In this document: in pieces, positions 51,522 to 60,918 of the stretch
Position numbering within the stretch: the stretch's first letter is position 1
Layout: every line of letters begins with the position of its first letter
NCBI RefSeq assembly: GCF_014269225.2
Contig: NZ_CP077097.1
Coordinates: 2,181,001-2,245,000 of the forward strand
Reading direction: 5' to 3'
Source of the DNA: Pseudomonas anuradhapurensis
GTDB taxonomy: Bacteria; Pseudomonadota; Gammaproteobacteria; Pseudomonadales; Pseudomonadaceae
Length of the DNA: 64,000 nt
Notes under the pieces: model-generated
Told to the model about the DNA's origin: nothing
What the model saw: only the letters and a program-made list of their open reading frames with translations
Database searches by the model: none
Made by a program: the position numbers and the translations under genes

Positions 51522-52823
51522 ATGTTTCCCCGCATGTTTGCCCCTTTTCCCCGCGCCCCCGGGCGTCGTGTTGCCGGCCTGTTCCTGTTGTGTGCCGGTG
51601 CCAATGCCCAAGCCGCTGGTTTTCTTCAAGACAGCAGTGCCAAGGTTGAAGCGCGCAATGTCTATTTCAACCGGGACTTTCGTGATGGTCACAGCAGTTC
51701 CAAGCAGGGAGCGTCCAAGCGCGAAGAATGGGCACAAGGCTTCATCCTCAATGTGCAATCCGGTTTTACCCAGGGCCCGGTAGGTTTTGGCGTGGATGCA
51801 CTGGGCATGTTCGGCTTCAAACTGGATTCCAGCCCGGCGGACAGTAACAGCGGCCTGTTGCCGTCTTCTGGTCACGATCCGCGGCACTCGGCCGACCAGT
51901 ACGCGAAGATGGGCCTGGCCGGCAAAGCCAAGGTTTCCAATACCGTGCTCAAGTACGGTTCGATGATGCCGGACGTGCCGCTGCTCAAGTACAACGATGG
52001 CCGCCTGCTGCCGACCATGTTCCACGGCGCCATGCTGACTTCCGAAGAAGTGCAAGACCTGAAGTTGACCTTGGCCCGCCTGGATAAATACACCGCACGG
52101 GATTCCACCGACCGTCAGGACATTCGCGTGCATTGCAAGAACAAGCGTTATGCCTGCGATATCGAGGCCGACCACTTTGACCTGGCCGGTGTCGACTACC
52201 GTTTCAACGAGCGCCTCAGCGCCCAGTACCAGATGGCCAAGCTGGAGAACATCTACCGCCAGCACTTTCTCGGCCTGGTGGCCAGCCAGCCATTGGCGGT
52301 GGGCAGCCTGTCGGCCGACCTGCGCTTGATCAAGAGTGATGACATCGGCAATGCCCGCGCTGGTGAAATAGACCACCGCGCACTCAGCGGCATGCTCGGC
52401 TACAGCCTGGGTGGCCACAAGCTCAGTGCCGGCTGGCAGCGCATGTACGGCGACAGTGCCATGCCGTACCTGGATGGCAGCAACCCGTACCTGGTCAACT
52501 ACGCCCAGGTCAACGATTTCGCCGCCGCCCAGGAACGCTCCTGGCAAGTGCGTTATGACTACGACTTCAAAGCCCTGGGTGTACCCGGCCTGACCTTCTT
52601 CACCCGTTACATCAACGGCGACAGTATCAAGGTGCCGGGCAGTACGGCCGAAGGCAAGGAATGGGAACGCGACACCGAACTCAAGTACCAGGTGCAAACT
52701 GGCACATTCAAGGACGTCAGCGTACGCCTGCGCAATTCCACTTACCGCAGCAACTATGAACGCTGGGCACGTGACATGGACGAGACCCGGGTCATCGTCA
52801 GCTACAACTTCTCGCTGTTCTGA
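51522..52823 (+). CDS. OprD-family outer-membrane porin
   Basis: 433 residues from ATG 51522 (ATG 51534 is equally possible). A signal peptide ends near ANAQA. The mature barrel shows the OprD features: GFLQDSSAKVEARNVYFNRD, EEWAQGFILNVQSGFTQG, the C-terminal RVIVSYNFSLF with terminal Phe, and many alternating strands. The family takes up basic amino acids or aromatic and organic acids through a narrow specific channel. The substrate cannot be read here. A cobF gene follows, with a normal gap. Confidence 0.93.
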   Translation: MFPRMFAPFPRAPGRRVAGLFLLCAGANAQAAGFLQDSSAKVEARNVYFNRDFRDGHSSSKQGASKREEWAQGFILNVQSGFTQGPVGFGVDALGMFGFKLDSSPADSNSGLLPSSGHDPRHSADQYAKMGLAGKAKVSNTVLKYGSMMPDVPLLKYNDGRLLPTMFHGAMLTSEEVQDLKLTLARLDKYTARDSTDRQDIRVHCKNKRYACDIEADHFDLAGVDYRFNERLSAQYQMAKLENIYRQHFLGLVASQPLAVGSLSADLRLIKSDDIGNARAGEIDHRALSGMLGYSLGGHKLSAGWQRMYGDSAMPYLDGSNPYLVNYAQVNDFAAAQERSWQVRYDYDFKALGVPGLTFFTRYINGDSIKVPGSTAEGKEWERDTELKYQVQTGTFKDVSVRLRNSTYRSNYERWARDMDETRVIVSYNFSLF

Positions 52824-52890
52824 TCGCTTGCTTTGCCAAATACCGGCAGCCGCCCGACAATGGTTGCTGGTTCGCGCAAAGGGCAGGGCA

Positions 52891-53640
52891 ATGAAAGACC
52901 TGTTGTTGATCGGCATCGGCCCCGGTGACCCGCGCCAGATCACCTACGAGGCGGTCGAGGCGCTGGCCCAGGCCAGCGTGTTCTTCGTGCTCGACAAGGG
53001 CCGCGACAAAGATGAGCTGGTGCAACTGCGCAAGGCTATCCTGCAACGTTACCGGCCTGAGGGCGGCTATCGCCTGGTACAGGTGGCCGACCCTGTGCGC
53101 GAGGGGCATGCCGACGGCTACCTGGGTGCGGTACGGCATTGGCACCGCCAGCGTGCGGCCCTTTACGCGCAACTGATCGACCAGGAGGTCGGCGCCGGGG
53201 AGGTGGGCGCCTTCCTGCTGTGGGGCGAGCCGGCCTTGTATGACAGTACCTTGCGCATTCTCGACCTGGTCCGCGAGCGCGGCGTAGCGCTGCGCCTGCG
53301 GGTGATTCCCGGCATCAGCAGCGTGCAGGCCCTAGCTGCGCGTCACCAGGTGCCGCTCAACCGCATTGGTGAACCGCTGACGGTGCTGCCAGGGCGATGC
53401 CTGGCGACGCAGGGGCGTATCGACAATGTGGTGGTGATGCTCGATGGCCAGTGCGCATTTGCCCAGCTCGATGACCCGGCATTGGTGATCTACTGGGGCG
53501 CGTATCTGGGGACCGAAGATGAAGTGCTGATTGCCGGGCCGTTGCAGGCGGTGAAGGCACAGATCCTCGAAGTGCGCGAACGGCAGCGCCGGCGCAAGGG
53601 CTGGATCATGGATACCTACCTGTTGCGCAGGGAGTTGTGA
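52891..53640 (+). CDS. cobF: Precorrin-6A synthase (deacetylating)
   Basis: 249 residues of the tetrapyrrole methylase family: LLLIGIGPGDPRQITYEAVE (SAM loop), AFLLWGEPALYDSTLR, RVIPGISSVQALAARHQVPL and VLPGRCLATQGRIDNVVVML. The combination with the N-terminal GIGPGDPxxIT and the C-terminal WIMDTYLLRREL is characteristic of CobF. It methylates precorrin-5 at C1 with loss of acetate in aerobic cobalamin synthesis. It is apart from the other cob genes, as often in pseudomonads. No cobalamin riboswitch is visible upstream. Confidence 0.93.
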   Translation: MKDLLLIGIGPGDPRQITYEAVEALAQASVFFVLDKGRDKDELVQLRKAILQRYRPEGGYRLVQVADPVREGHADGYLGAVRHWHRQRAALYAQLIDQEVGAGEVGAFLLWGEPALYDSTLRILDLVRERGVALRLRVIPGISSVQALAARHQVPLNRIGEPLTVLPGRCLATQGRIDNVVVMLDGQCAFAQLDDPALVIYWGAYLGTEDEVLIAGPLQAVKAQILEVRERQRRRKGWIMDTYLLRREL

Positions 53641-53710
53641 GGTACGGCTACCGCATCAGCTGGAGACCATGCGGCCTGCACGCAAGCCTGCAAAGCCGGG
53701 TGCGTTCACC

Positions 53711-54061
53711 TCAAGCAGGACCCACGATGGCCATCACCTGATCGCGCAATTGGTCGATGCTGAACGGCTTGCTGATCAGGTACATGCCTTCTGGTACATC
53801 GACGCTTTCGGCATAGCCGCTGGCGAACAGCACCGGCAGCGTCGGCCGCAGTTCGCGCGCCTTGGCCGCCAACGCCTCGCCGCGCATGTCCGGCAGCCCG
53901 ACGTCGGTCATCATCAGCGCCAGCGGCTGGTCCGGGTTTTCGAGGATGCGCAGCGCCGCGCTGGCGTTTTCCGCCTGAATGACCTTATAGCCTGACTCGT
54001 CGAGCACTTCGACTATCAGCATGCGGACGATGTCGTCGTCTTCGACTACCAGAAGGTGCAT
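53711..54061 (-). CDS. Single-domain CheY-like response regulator
   Basis: 116 residues, only a receiver domain. The acidic pocket is EDDD at residues 7-10, the phosphoryl acceptor D53 in LMMTDVGLPDMRG, and the Lys is in LISKPFSIDQL. There is no output domain, so it should pass a phosphoryl signal or bind a partner. It is divergent from the hybrid kinase operon, a suggestive place for an additional element of that phosphorelay. Confidence 0.9.
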   Translation of the reverse strand: MHLLVVEDDDIVRMLIVEVLDESGYKVIQAENASAALRILENPDQPLALMMTDVGLPDMRGEALAAKARELRPTLPVLFASGYAESVDVPEGMYLISKPFSIDQLRDQVMAIVGPA

Positions 54062-54309
54062 GGTTCTGATCCTGTACAAATGGAATGTCTTTAATCTGTG
54101 CACCGGGTGGCAGCAGAAGTTCCCGAGGATACCGGTCCATGCAATCAGATGGAACGATTGGCGCACACCACCTTCAAATACTGGCTAAATGCCCTGCCAG
54201 ACCCGCTAAAGCTGGTTAGACTCGCTTAACAGGACGGTGCAGTGGCAGATAACAACAACGATTGATCGGCCACACTCTTCATGGACTTTTCTTGCTCGGG
54301 CGTTTTCAC

Positions 54310-57300
54310 ATGATTCAAGCAGCCTCGATGGACCAGCGCAGCTTCCGCAAGTTGTTGACCCGCAACGTCGGCCTCCCTTTGGGGGTGGGCCTGTTGGGGG
54401 CCTTGGCCTTTGTCGTGGTGATCAACTACCTGCTTTCGGCCATGCAGTGGGTCGAGCACACCGACCGGGTCATCGGCAATGCCAACGAGACGGTCAAGCT
54501 GTCGATCGACATGGAGACCGGTATGCGCGGCTTCCTGATCACCGGCGACGAGACTTTTCTCGATCCTTATGAGGTGGCCAAACCGCGTATTTTCGGCAGC
54601 CTGCAGGGCCTGCGCAGCATGGTCGAGGACAACCCGCAGCAGGTCGAGCGCATTGACCGCTTGATCGCCTTGCAACAGGCCTGGAACGCCTTTGGCAGCG
54701 AACTGATTGCCCAGCGCCGCAGCCAGGGCGACTACCGCGCGACGATCGGCAGTGGTCGCGGCAAGCGCCTGACCGATGAGATCCGCAAAGAGTTCGATGC
54801 CCTGATCAGTGCCGAGCAGCAGCTGCGCATGGCCCGTAACGAGCGGGTCAGCAGTGTCACGGTGACGGTCATGCTGTCGTTCGTGTTGTTCATCGTCGGC
54901 CTGAGCGCCTTGCTCGCCTATCTGGGGCGGCGTGACCTGCTGGCGCTGTCGGCCAGCTACGATGCAAACCTGCACGCCCAGCAACGCGCCACCGAGCACC
55001 TGGAGCACCAGGCCTGGCTGCGCAACGGCCAGACCCAGCTGGCCGAGCAGGTACTGGGCCAGCTGACCCTGTCCATGCTGGGTGACAATATCCTGCGCTT
55101 TTTTGCTGGCTACCTGGGCAGCGTGGTCGGGGCCATGTACGTGCGCGACGAGCATGGCCACCTGGTGCGGGTGGCCTGTTACGGCCTGGATGCCGAAGAA
55201 CAGGCCCGCGAGCAGGTGCTGGGCGATCACGAAGGTTTGCTGGCCCAGGCCGTGCGCGAGGGGCGCCTGCTGCGCCTGGACAACTTGCCAGAAGGCTATT
55301 TCCACCTCAGCTCCGGCCTGGGCCGGGGCTTGCCGCTCAGCGCAGTGCTGGTGCCGGCTGGCGAGGGCTCGCAGGTCAATGGCGTGCTCGAGCTGGGCTT
55401 CCTGCGGCCATTGCTCCCACGTGACGAGGAACTGCTGCAACGGCTTGGTGGCAACATCGGTATCTCGATCGACAGCGCCCGCTACCGCCAGCGCCTGCAG
55501 GAAGTGCTGGCCGAGACCCAGCAACTGAACGAAGAGCTGCAGGTGCAGCAGGAAGAGCTGAAAACCGCCAACGAAGAGCTGGAGGAACAATCCCGCGTGC
55601 TCAAGGAGTCCCAGGCCCACCTGGAAACCCAGCAGGCGGAGCTGGAGCAGACCAACGAGCAGTTGTCCGAGCGCACCGAGGCGCTGGACCGCAAGAACGA
55701 CGAACTGCTCCACGCCCAGGAACAACTGCAGGCGCGCGCCGAAGAGCTGCAGCGTTCGAGCAAGTACAAGTCCGAGTTCCTCGCCAACATGTCCCACGAG
55801 CTGCGCACACCGCTGAACAGTTCGCTGATCCTGGCCAAGCTGCTGGCCGAGAACGTCGCAGGCAACCTCAGCGAGGAACAGGTCAAGTTCGCCGAATCCA
55901 TCTACTCGGCCGGCAACGACTTGCTCAACCTGATCAACGACATCCTCGACATCGCCAAGGTCGAGGCCGGCAAGCTGGAAGTGCGCCCGGAAACCACCCA
56001 GCTGGAGCGCCTGGTCGAAGGCCTGCGCGGCATGTTCGAGCCGCTGGCCGCGCACAAGGGCCTGGCCTTCGAGGTCACCACCGACGCCCAGGTGCCGGCC
56101 ACCCTGTTCACCGACCGCCAGCGCCTGGAGCAGATCCTCAAGAACCTGCTGTCCAACGCCATCAAGTTCACCGAGCGCGGCCAGGTCAGCCTGAACATTG
56201 GCTACCAGCCCGACAGCGGCATCATCTTTGCCGTGCGCGATAGCGGCATCGGTATTGCCGCCGACCAGCAGCAGGCGATCTTCGGTGCCTTCCATCAGGT
56301 CGATGGCACCAGCAACCGGCGTTATGGCGGCACCGGCCTGGGGCTGTCGATTTCCCGCGACTTGGCGCATTTGCTGGGAGGGCAGATCAGCGTCGACAGC
56401 AGCCTCGGCCAGGGCAGCGTGTTCAGCCTGATCCTGCCGGAGCGCTACGAGCGTGAGGCACAGACCGCCGAACCGCTCGCCCTGCGCCCGGCGGTCGATG
56501 CCTTGCCACCGGCTGCGCCGACACCCGTGGCGACCAAGCCACAACGCCCGGCCCCGGCGTTTGCCGATGACCGCGAGCGCGCGCCGTTCGCCAACCGCTG
56601 CATTCTGGTGATCGAGGATGAGCCGAACTTCGCCCATATCCTGTTCGACCTGGCCCACGAGCTGGGTTACAGCTGCCTGGTCGCGCAGGGCGCCGACGAG
56701 GGCTTCGAGCTGGCCATGCAGTACATTCCCGATGCCATCCTGCTGGACATGCGCCTGCCCGACCATTCCGGCCTCACCGTGCTGCAACGCCTGAAGGAGC
56801 AGGCCAGCACCCGGCACATCCCGGTGCATATCATTTCCGTGGAAGACCGGGTCGAGGCGGCCATGCACATGGGCGCCGTCGGTTACGCGGTCAAGCCCAC
56901 CAGCCGCGAGGAACTCAAGGAAGTGTTCGCCCGCCTGGAGGCCAAGCTGACCCAGAAGCTCAAGCACATCCTGCTGGTGGAAGACGACGACCTGCAGCGC
57001 GAAAGCATTGCCCGGCTGATCGGCGATGAGGATATCGAGATCACCGCCGTGGCCATGGCCAAGGATGCCCTGGCGCTGCTGCGCGAGAACATCTACGACT
57101 GCATGATCATCGACCTCAAGCTGCCGGACATGCTCGGCAACGAGCTGCTCAAGCGCATGACCGCCGAGGACATCCGCGCCTTCCCGCCGGTGATCGTGTA
57201 CACCGGGCGCAACCTGACCCGCGAAGAAGAAGCCGACCTGCTCAAGTATTCGCGCTCGATCATCATCAAGGGTGCGCGCTCGCCGGAACGCCTGCTCGAC

Positions 57301-57777
57301 GAAGTGACGCTGTTTCTGCACAAGGTCGAGTCGCAGTTGTCCAACGAACGCCAGCGCATGCTCAAGACTGCGCGCAGCCGCGACAAGGTGTTCGAGGGCC
57401 GCAAGGTGTTGCTGGTGGACGACGACGTGCGCAACATCTTTGCCCTCACCAGCGCGCTGGAACACAAGGGCGCGATCGTCGAGATCGGTCGCAACGGGCG
57501 TGAAGCCATCGAGCGCCTGGAACAGCATGATGACATCGACCTGGTGCTGATGGACGTGATGATGCCGGAAATGGATGGCTTCGAGGCCACCCGCCTGATC
57601 CGCCAGCAAGCGCGGTGGCGCAAGTTGCCGATCATCGCCGTGACCGCCAAGGCGATGAAGGATGACCAGCAGCGTTGCCTGCAGGCTGGCGCCAACGATT
57701 ACCTGGCCAAACCGATCGACCTGGACCGTCTGTTCTCGCTGATCCGTGTCTGGCTGCCGCAACTGGAGCGAATTTGA
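54310..57777 (+). CDS. Hybrid histidine kinase: CHASE3-GAF-HisKA-HATPase-REC-REC-REC
   Basis: 1155 residues from ATG 54310 (ATG 54328 is an alternative). A CHASE3 domain lies between two helices (residues about 20-200, EHTDRVIGNANETVKLSIDM then METGMRGFLITG). A GAF-like segment, a long coiled coil and the HisKA box follow, with H496 in NMSHELRTPLNSS. The HATPase shows GIGIAADQQQAIFGAFHQVD and GGTGLGLSIS. Three receivers end the chain, with acceptors D813, D935 and D1082. Output presumably passes to the CheR/CheB pair and the partner kinase encoded next, with which it overlaps (TTGA). Confidence 0.93.
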   Translation: MIQAASMDQRSFRKLLTRNVGLPLGVGLLGALAFVVVINYLLSAMQWVEHTDRVIGNANETVKLSIDMETGMRGFLITGDETFLDPYEVAKPRIFGSLQGLRSMVEDNPQQVERIDRLIALQQAWNAFGSELIAQRRSQGDYRATIGSGRGKRLTDEIRKEFDALISAEQQLRMARNERVSSVTVTVMLSFVLFIVGLSALLAYLGRRDLLALSASYDANLHAQQRATEHLEHQAWLRNGQTQLAEQVLGQLTLSMLGDNILRFFAGYLGSVVGAMYVRDEHGHLVRVACYGLDAEEQAREQVLGDHEGLLAQAVREGRLLRLDNLPEGYFHLSSGLGRGLPLSAVLVPAGEGSQVNGVLELGFLRPLLPRDEELLQRLGGNIGISIDSARYRQRLQEVLAETQQLNEELQVQQEELKTANEELEEQSRVLKESQAHLETQQAELEQTNEQLSERTEALDRKNDELLHAQEQLQARAEELQRSSKYKSEFLANMSHELRTPLNSSLILAKLLAENVAGNLSEEQVKFAESIYSAGNDLLNLINDILDIAKVEAGKLEVRPETTQLERLVEGLRGMFEPLAAHKGLAFEVTTDAQVPATLFTDRQRLEQILKNLLSNAIKFTERGQVSLNIGYQPDSGIIFAVRDSGIGIAADQQQAIFGAFHQVDGTSNRRYGGTGLGLSISRDLAHLLGGQISVDSSLGQGSVFSLILPERYEREAQTAEPLALRPAVDALPPAAPTPVATKPQRPAPAFADDRERAPFANRCILVIEDEPNFAHILFDLAHELGYSCLVAQGADEGFELAMQYIPDAILLDMRLPDHSGLTVLQRLKEQASTRHIPVHIISVEDRVEAAMHMGAVGYAVKPTSREELKEVFARLEAKLTQKLKHILLVEDDDLQRESIARLIGDEDIEITAVAMAKDALALLRENIYDCMIIDLKLPDMLGNELLKRMTAEDIRAFPPVIVYTGRNLTREEEADLLKYSRSIIIKGARSPERLLDEVTLFLHKVESQLSNERQRMLKTARSRDKVFEGRKVLLVDDDVRNIFALTSALEHKGAIVEIGRNGREAIERLEQHDDIDLVLMDVMMPEMDGFEATRLIRQQARWRKLPIIAVTAKAMKDDQQRCLQAGANDYLAKPIDLDRLFSLIRVWLPQLERI

Positions 57778-58595
57778 CTAGCGAACGTAACACCGACATC
57801 GAAATCCGCTTGCTGATCGAGGCCATCTACCTCAAGTACAGCTACGATTTCCGCAACTATTCCGGCGCTTCGATCAAGCGCCGGATCCTACATGCGCTGC
57901 GCCAGTTCGATTGCCTGACGGTATCGGCGCTGCAGGAGCGCGTGCTGCACGACCCCGGCATGTTCATGCAGTTGCTGCAGTACCTGACAATCCCGGTCAG
58001 CGAGATGTTCCGCGACCCGGAGCACTTCCTGGCAGTGCGCAACGAAGTGGTGCCGCTGTTGCGCACCTGGCCGTCGATCAAGGTCTGGATTGCTGGCTGC
58101 AGCACTGGCGAGGAGGTCTATTCGATGGCCATCCTGCTGCGCGAGGAAGGGTTGCTGGAGCGCACCATCATCTACGCCACCGACATCAACCCGCATTCGC
58201 TGGACAAGGCCAAGCAGGGCATCTACTCGATGCAGAGCATGTACGAATACGCTGAAAACTACCGCCTGGCCGGTGGCCGGCGGGACTTTTCCGACTACTA
58301 CACGGCGGCCTACGGCAATGCCATCATGGACAGCTCGCTGCGCGAAAACGTAACCTTCGCCGACCATAGCCTGGCCACCGACAGCGTGTTTTCCGAAACC
58401 CAGCTGGTGTCGTGCCGCAACGTCCTGATCTACTTCGACAAGGTATTGCAGGACCGCGCCCTGGGGCTGTTCCACGAGTCCCTGTGCCACCGCGGCTTCC
58501 TGGTGTTGGGCAGCAAGGAGTCGGTGGATTTTTCCGCCTATGCCGAGCGCTTCGAGCCGCTGGTCAAGCCCGAACGGATCTACCGTAAATCATGA
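57774..58595 (+). CDS. CheR-type protein-glutamate methyltransferase
   Basis: 273 residues starting at TTG 57774, which overlaps the kinase stop (TTGA) and has GGAG five bases upstream; an earlier in-frame ATG lies within the kinase gene. The N-terminal helical part includes YDFRNYSGASIKRRI, typical of CheR. The SAM-binding core is KVWIAGCSTGEEVYSMAILL. The NVLIYFDKVLQDRALGLFHE stretch completes the signature. CheR methylates glutamates of receptors; no receptor is encoded here, so its target may be elsewhere in the chromosome or be the kinase itself. Confidence 0.93.
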   Translation: MTSERNTDIEIRLLIEAIYLKYSYDFRNYSGASIKRRILHALRQFDCLTVSALQERVLHDPGMFMQLLQYLTIPVSEMFRDPEHFLAVRNEVVPLLRTWPSIKVWIAGCSTGEEVYSMAILLREEGLLERTIIYATDINPHSLDKAKQGIYSMQSMYEYAENYRLAGGRRDFSDYYTAAYGNAIMDSSLRENVTFADHSLATDSVFSETQLVSCRNVLIYFDKVLQDRALGLFHESLCHRGFLVLGSKESVDFSAYAERFEPLVKPERIYRKS

Positions 58596-59167
58596 ACGGC
58601 GTGCGCGCGGTGGTGATCGGCGCCTCGGCAGGCGGGGTGACGGCCCTGTTCAAGGTGCTCGGCGCGTTGCCGGCCGGCTTTGCCCTGCCGGTGGTCTGCG
58701 TACTGCACCTGCCGGATGACCGCCATAGCCAGCTGGCCGAAGTGCTGCAACGCCGCCTGCATCGGCCCGTGTGCGAGGCGCGCGACAAGCAGCTGCTGCG
58801 GCCTGGGCAGATCTATGTGGCCGGGCCGGGTTATCACCTGTCGGTGGAACGCGATTTCACCTTGTCGCTCAGCCAGGAGCCGCCGGTGCATTTCTCCCGA
58901 CCGGCAATCGACTTCCTGTTCATGTCAGCCGCCGACGCCTACGGTGCCGGCCTGCTTGGCGTGCTGCTCACCGGTGCCAATGAAGATGGTGCCGCAGGGC
59001 TTGCCTATATCAAGAACAGCGGGGGCCGGACCATCGTCCAGGACCCTCGCGATGCACAGGTTGCGCTGATGCCGGAGGCTGCCCTGGCCCTGCATCAGCC
59101 CGACCATATCCTTACTTTGAGTGGTATCGAGCAGTTGCTCGCTGCCCTGGAATCCAGCGCATGCTAA
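58592..59167 (+). CDS. CheB-type methylesterase, catalytic domain only
   Basis: 191 residues without the receiver domain of classical CheB. The catalytic triad is S12 (IGASAGG), H39 (VCVLHLPDD) and D132 (LLTGANEDGAAG), with the hallmark HFSRPAIDFLFMSAADAYG. Its start overlaps the CheR stop (ATGA). It reverses CheR methylation or deamidates glutamines. Lacking a receiver, it would be constitutively active or controlled by partners. Confidence 0.93.
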   Translation: MNGVRAVVIGASAGGVTALFKVLGALPAGFALPVVCVLHLPDDRHSQLAEVLQRRLHRPVCEARDKQLLRPGQIYVAGPGYHLSVERDFTLSLSQEPPVHFSRPAIDFLFMSAADAYGAGLLGVLLTGANEDGAAGLAYIKNSGGRTIVQDPRDAQVALMPEAALALHQPDHILTLSGIEQLLAALESSAC

Positions 59168-60387
59168 GCCACACCACCGCCAAACTGCTGATCGTCGATG
59201 ACCTGCCGGAAAACCTGCTGGCCCTTGACGCCTTGATCCAGGGCGAAGATCGCGAGGTGCACCAGGCCCAGTCTGCCGAAGCCGCCTTGTCGCTGTTGCT
59301 CGAACATGAGTTCGCCCTGGCCATCCTCGATGTGCAGATGCCCGGCATGAACGGCTTCGAGCTGGCCGAGCTGATGCGCGGTACGGAAAAGACCCGCAAC
59401 ATCCCCATTGTCTTCGTCACTGCCGCCGGGCGTGAGATGAACTACGCCTTCAAGGGCTACGAAAGCGGTGCGGTGGACTTCCTGCACAAACCGCTCGACA
59501 CCCTGGCGGTGAAGAGCAAGGTGTCGGTGTTCGTCGACCTGTACCGCCAGCGCAAGGTGCTCGACCGCCAGTTGCAGGCGCTGGAGCGTAGCCGCCAGGA
59601 ACAGGAAATGCTGTTGACGCAGTTGCAGACGGCGCGGGCCGAGCTGGAGCATGCCGTGCGCATGCGCGATGACTTCATGTCGATCGTGTCGCATGAGGTG
59701 CGCACTCCGCTCAATGGTCTGATCCTCGAAACCCAGCTGCGCAAGCTGCACCTTTCGCGCGGCAACCTTGCCGCGTTCAGCAGTGACAAGCTCCAGGCCA
59801 TGGTCGAGCGCGACGAGCGGCAGATCAACAGCCTGATCCGCCTGGTCGAGGACATGCTCGATGTGTCGCGCATTCGCACCGGCAAACTGTCGCTGCGGCC
59901 CAAGGCGTTCGACCTGGGCCAGCTGGTGCGTGGCCTGGTGGAGAATTTTGCGGCCCAGGCCATTGCCCTGGATACCCACATCGAACTGCAACGCTGCGAG
60001 CCGCTGCACGGTGAATGGGACGAGTTTCGCATCGAGCAGGTGCTGGCCAACCTGCTGTCCAATGCCTTGCGCTACGGTGAGCGCAAACCGGTGCAGGTGC
60101 GTGTGTACGAGGAAGATGGCCTGGCCTGCGTACAGGTGCAGGACCATGGCATCGGCATTGGCGCGGCCAACCAGCAGCGCATTTTCCAGCAGTTCGAGCG
60201 GGTGGCTACCCAGCAGGCCAGCGGTGGCCTGGGCCTGGGGCTGTACATATCGGAGCAGATCGTCCAGGCCCATGGCGGGCGTATCCTGCTCGACAGCGAA
60301 GAGGGCAAGGGTGCCACGTTCACCCTGCAGTTGCCGTTGGCAGCCTGCGAACAACAAAACGACCAGGCGCGGGCAACCTCTGCATGA
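59161..60387 (+). CDS. REC-histidine kinase (receiver fused to HisKA-HATPase)
   Basis: 408 residues. The N-terminal receiver has D57 in AILDVQMPGMNGFE and the Lys in FLHKPLD. A coiled coil leads to HisKA with H178 in SIVSHEVRTPLNG and an HATPase (GIGIGAANQQRIFQQFERVA, GGLGLGLYISEQIV). It has no membrane segment, so it is cytosolic and is probably phosphorylated by the large hybrid kinase, acting as a relay. It overlaps the cheB-like gene by 7 bp. Confidence 0.93.
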   Translation: MLSHTTAKLLIVDDLPENLLALDALIQGEDREVHQAQSAEAALSLLLEHEFALAILDVQMPGMNGFELAELMRGTEKTRNIPIVFVTAAGREMNYAFKGYESGAVDFLHKPLDTLAVKSKVSVFVDLYRQRKVLDRQLQALERSRQEQEMLLTQLQTARAELEHAVRMRDDFMSIVSHEVRTPLNGLILETQLRKLHLSRGNLAAFSSDKLQAMVERDERQINSLIRLVEDMLDVSRIRTGKLSLRPKAFDLGQLVRGLVENFAAQAIALDTHIELQRCEPLHGEWDEFRIEQVLANLLSNALRYGERKPVQVRVYEEDGLACVQVQDHGIGIGAANQQRIFQQFERVATQQASGGLGLGLYISEQIVQAHGGRILLDSEEGKGATFTLQLPLAACEQQNDQARATSA

Positions 60388-60430
60388 GCCTGGGGTCTGA
60401 TGGCTGTTGCAAGCATTTCAAGGCGTTGAC

Positions 60431-60808
60431 ATGAGTGAAGATGCACAAGATGTGGTGCTGGTCGTCGAGGATGAGCCGGCGATTCGCATGATCCTGCGGG
60501 ATTACCTGGCAGGCGAGGGCTACCACGTACTGGTGGCCGAGGATGGCGAGCAGGCATTCGCGATTCTGGCCAGCAAACCGCACCTGGACCTGATGGTGAC
60601 GGACTACCGCCTGCCCGGCGGGATATCCGGCGTGGAAATTGCCGAACCGGCGGTCAAGTTGCGGCCGGACCTGAAGGTGATTTTCATCAGCGGCTACCCG
60701 GCCGAGATTCTTGAATCCGGCAGCCCGATCACGCGCAAGGCACCGATTCTGGCCAAGCCGTTCGACCTGGATACCCTGCACGAGCAGATCCAGTCGCTTC
60801 TGCGCTAG
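60431..60808 (+). CDS. Single-domain response regulator
   Basis: 125 residues, receiver domain only. Acidic pocket EDE at residues 13-15, acceptor D58 in LMVTDYRLPGGISG and Lys in ILAKPFDLDTLHEQ. It follows the REC-kinase by 43 bp and ends the signalling operon. The target is unknown. Confidence 0.92.
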   Translation: MSEDAQDVVLVVEDEPAIRMILRDYLAGEGYHVLVAEDGEQAFAILASKPHLDLMVTDYRLPGGISGVEIAEPAVKLRPDLKVIFISGYPAEILESGSPITRKAPILAKPFDLDTLHEQIQSLLR

Positions 60809-60816
60809 CCTGCACT

Positions 60817-60910
60817 GGCCCTTTCGCGGGTAAACCCGCTCCCACAGGAACTGTGCAAACCTTGAGACTTGCACAGTTGCTGTGGGAGCGGGTTTACCCG
60901 CGAAAGGGCC
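60817..60910. repeat. Long near-perfect palindrome (REP-like) after the signalling operon
   Basis: A 31-bp arm (60817-60847) and its inverted copy (60880-60910) flank a second inverted pair (60849-60858 and 60869-60878). The whole is a 94-bp cruciform-like sequence with one extra base and a 10-nt loop. The arm starts GGCCCTTTCGCGGGTAAACC, a different family from the 22136 and 28383 REPs. It probably serves as terminator between the converging operons. Confidence 0.85.
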
Positions 60911-60918
60911 GTAACAGG

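Noticed and set aside
54226..57762. A very long open frame (about 1178 codons) on the minus strand opposite the hybrid kinase
   Set aside because: It is the antisense shadow of a high-GC coding gene. Its translation is rich in Gln, His and Arg without domains, while the plus strand has clear kinase and receiver motifs.
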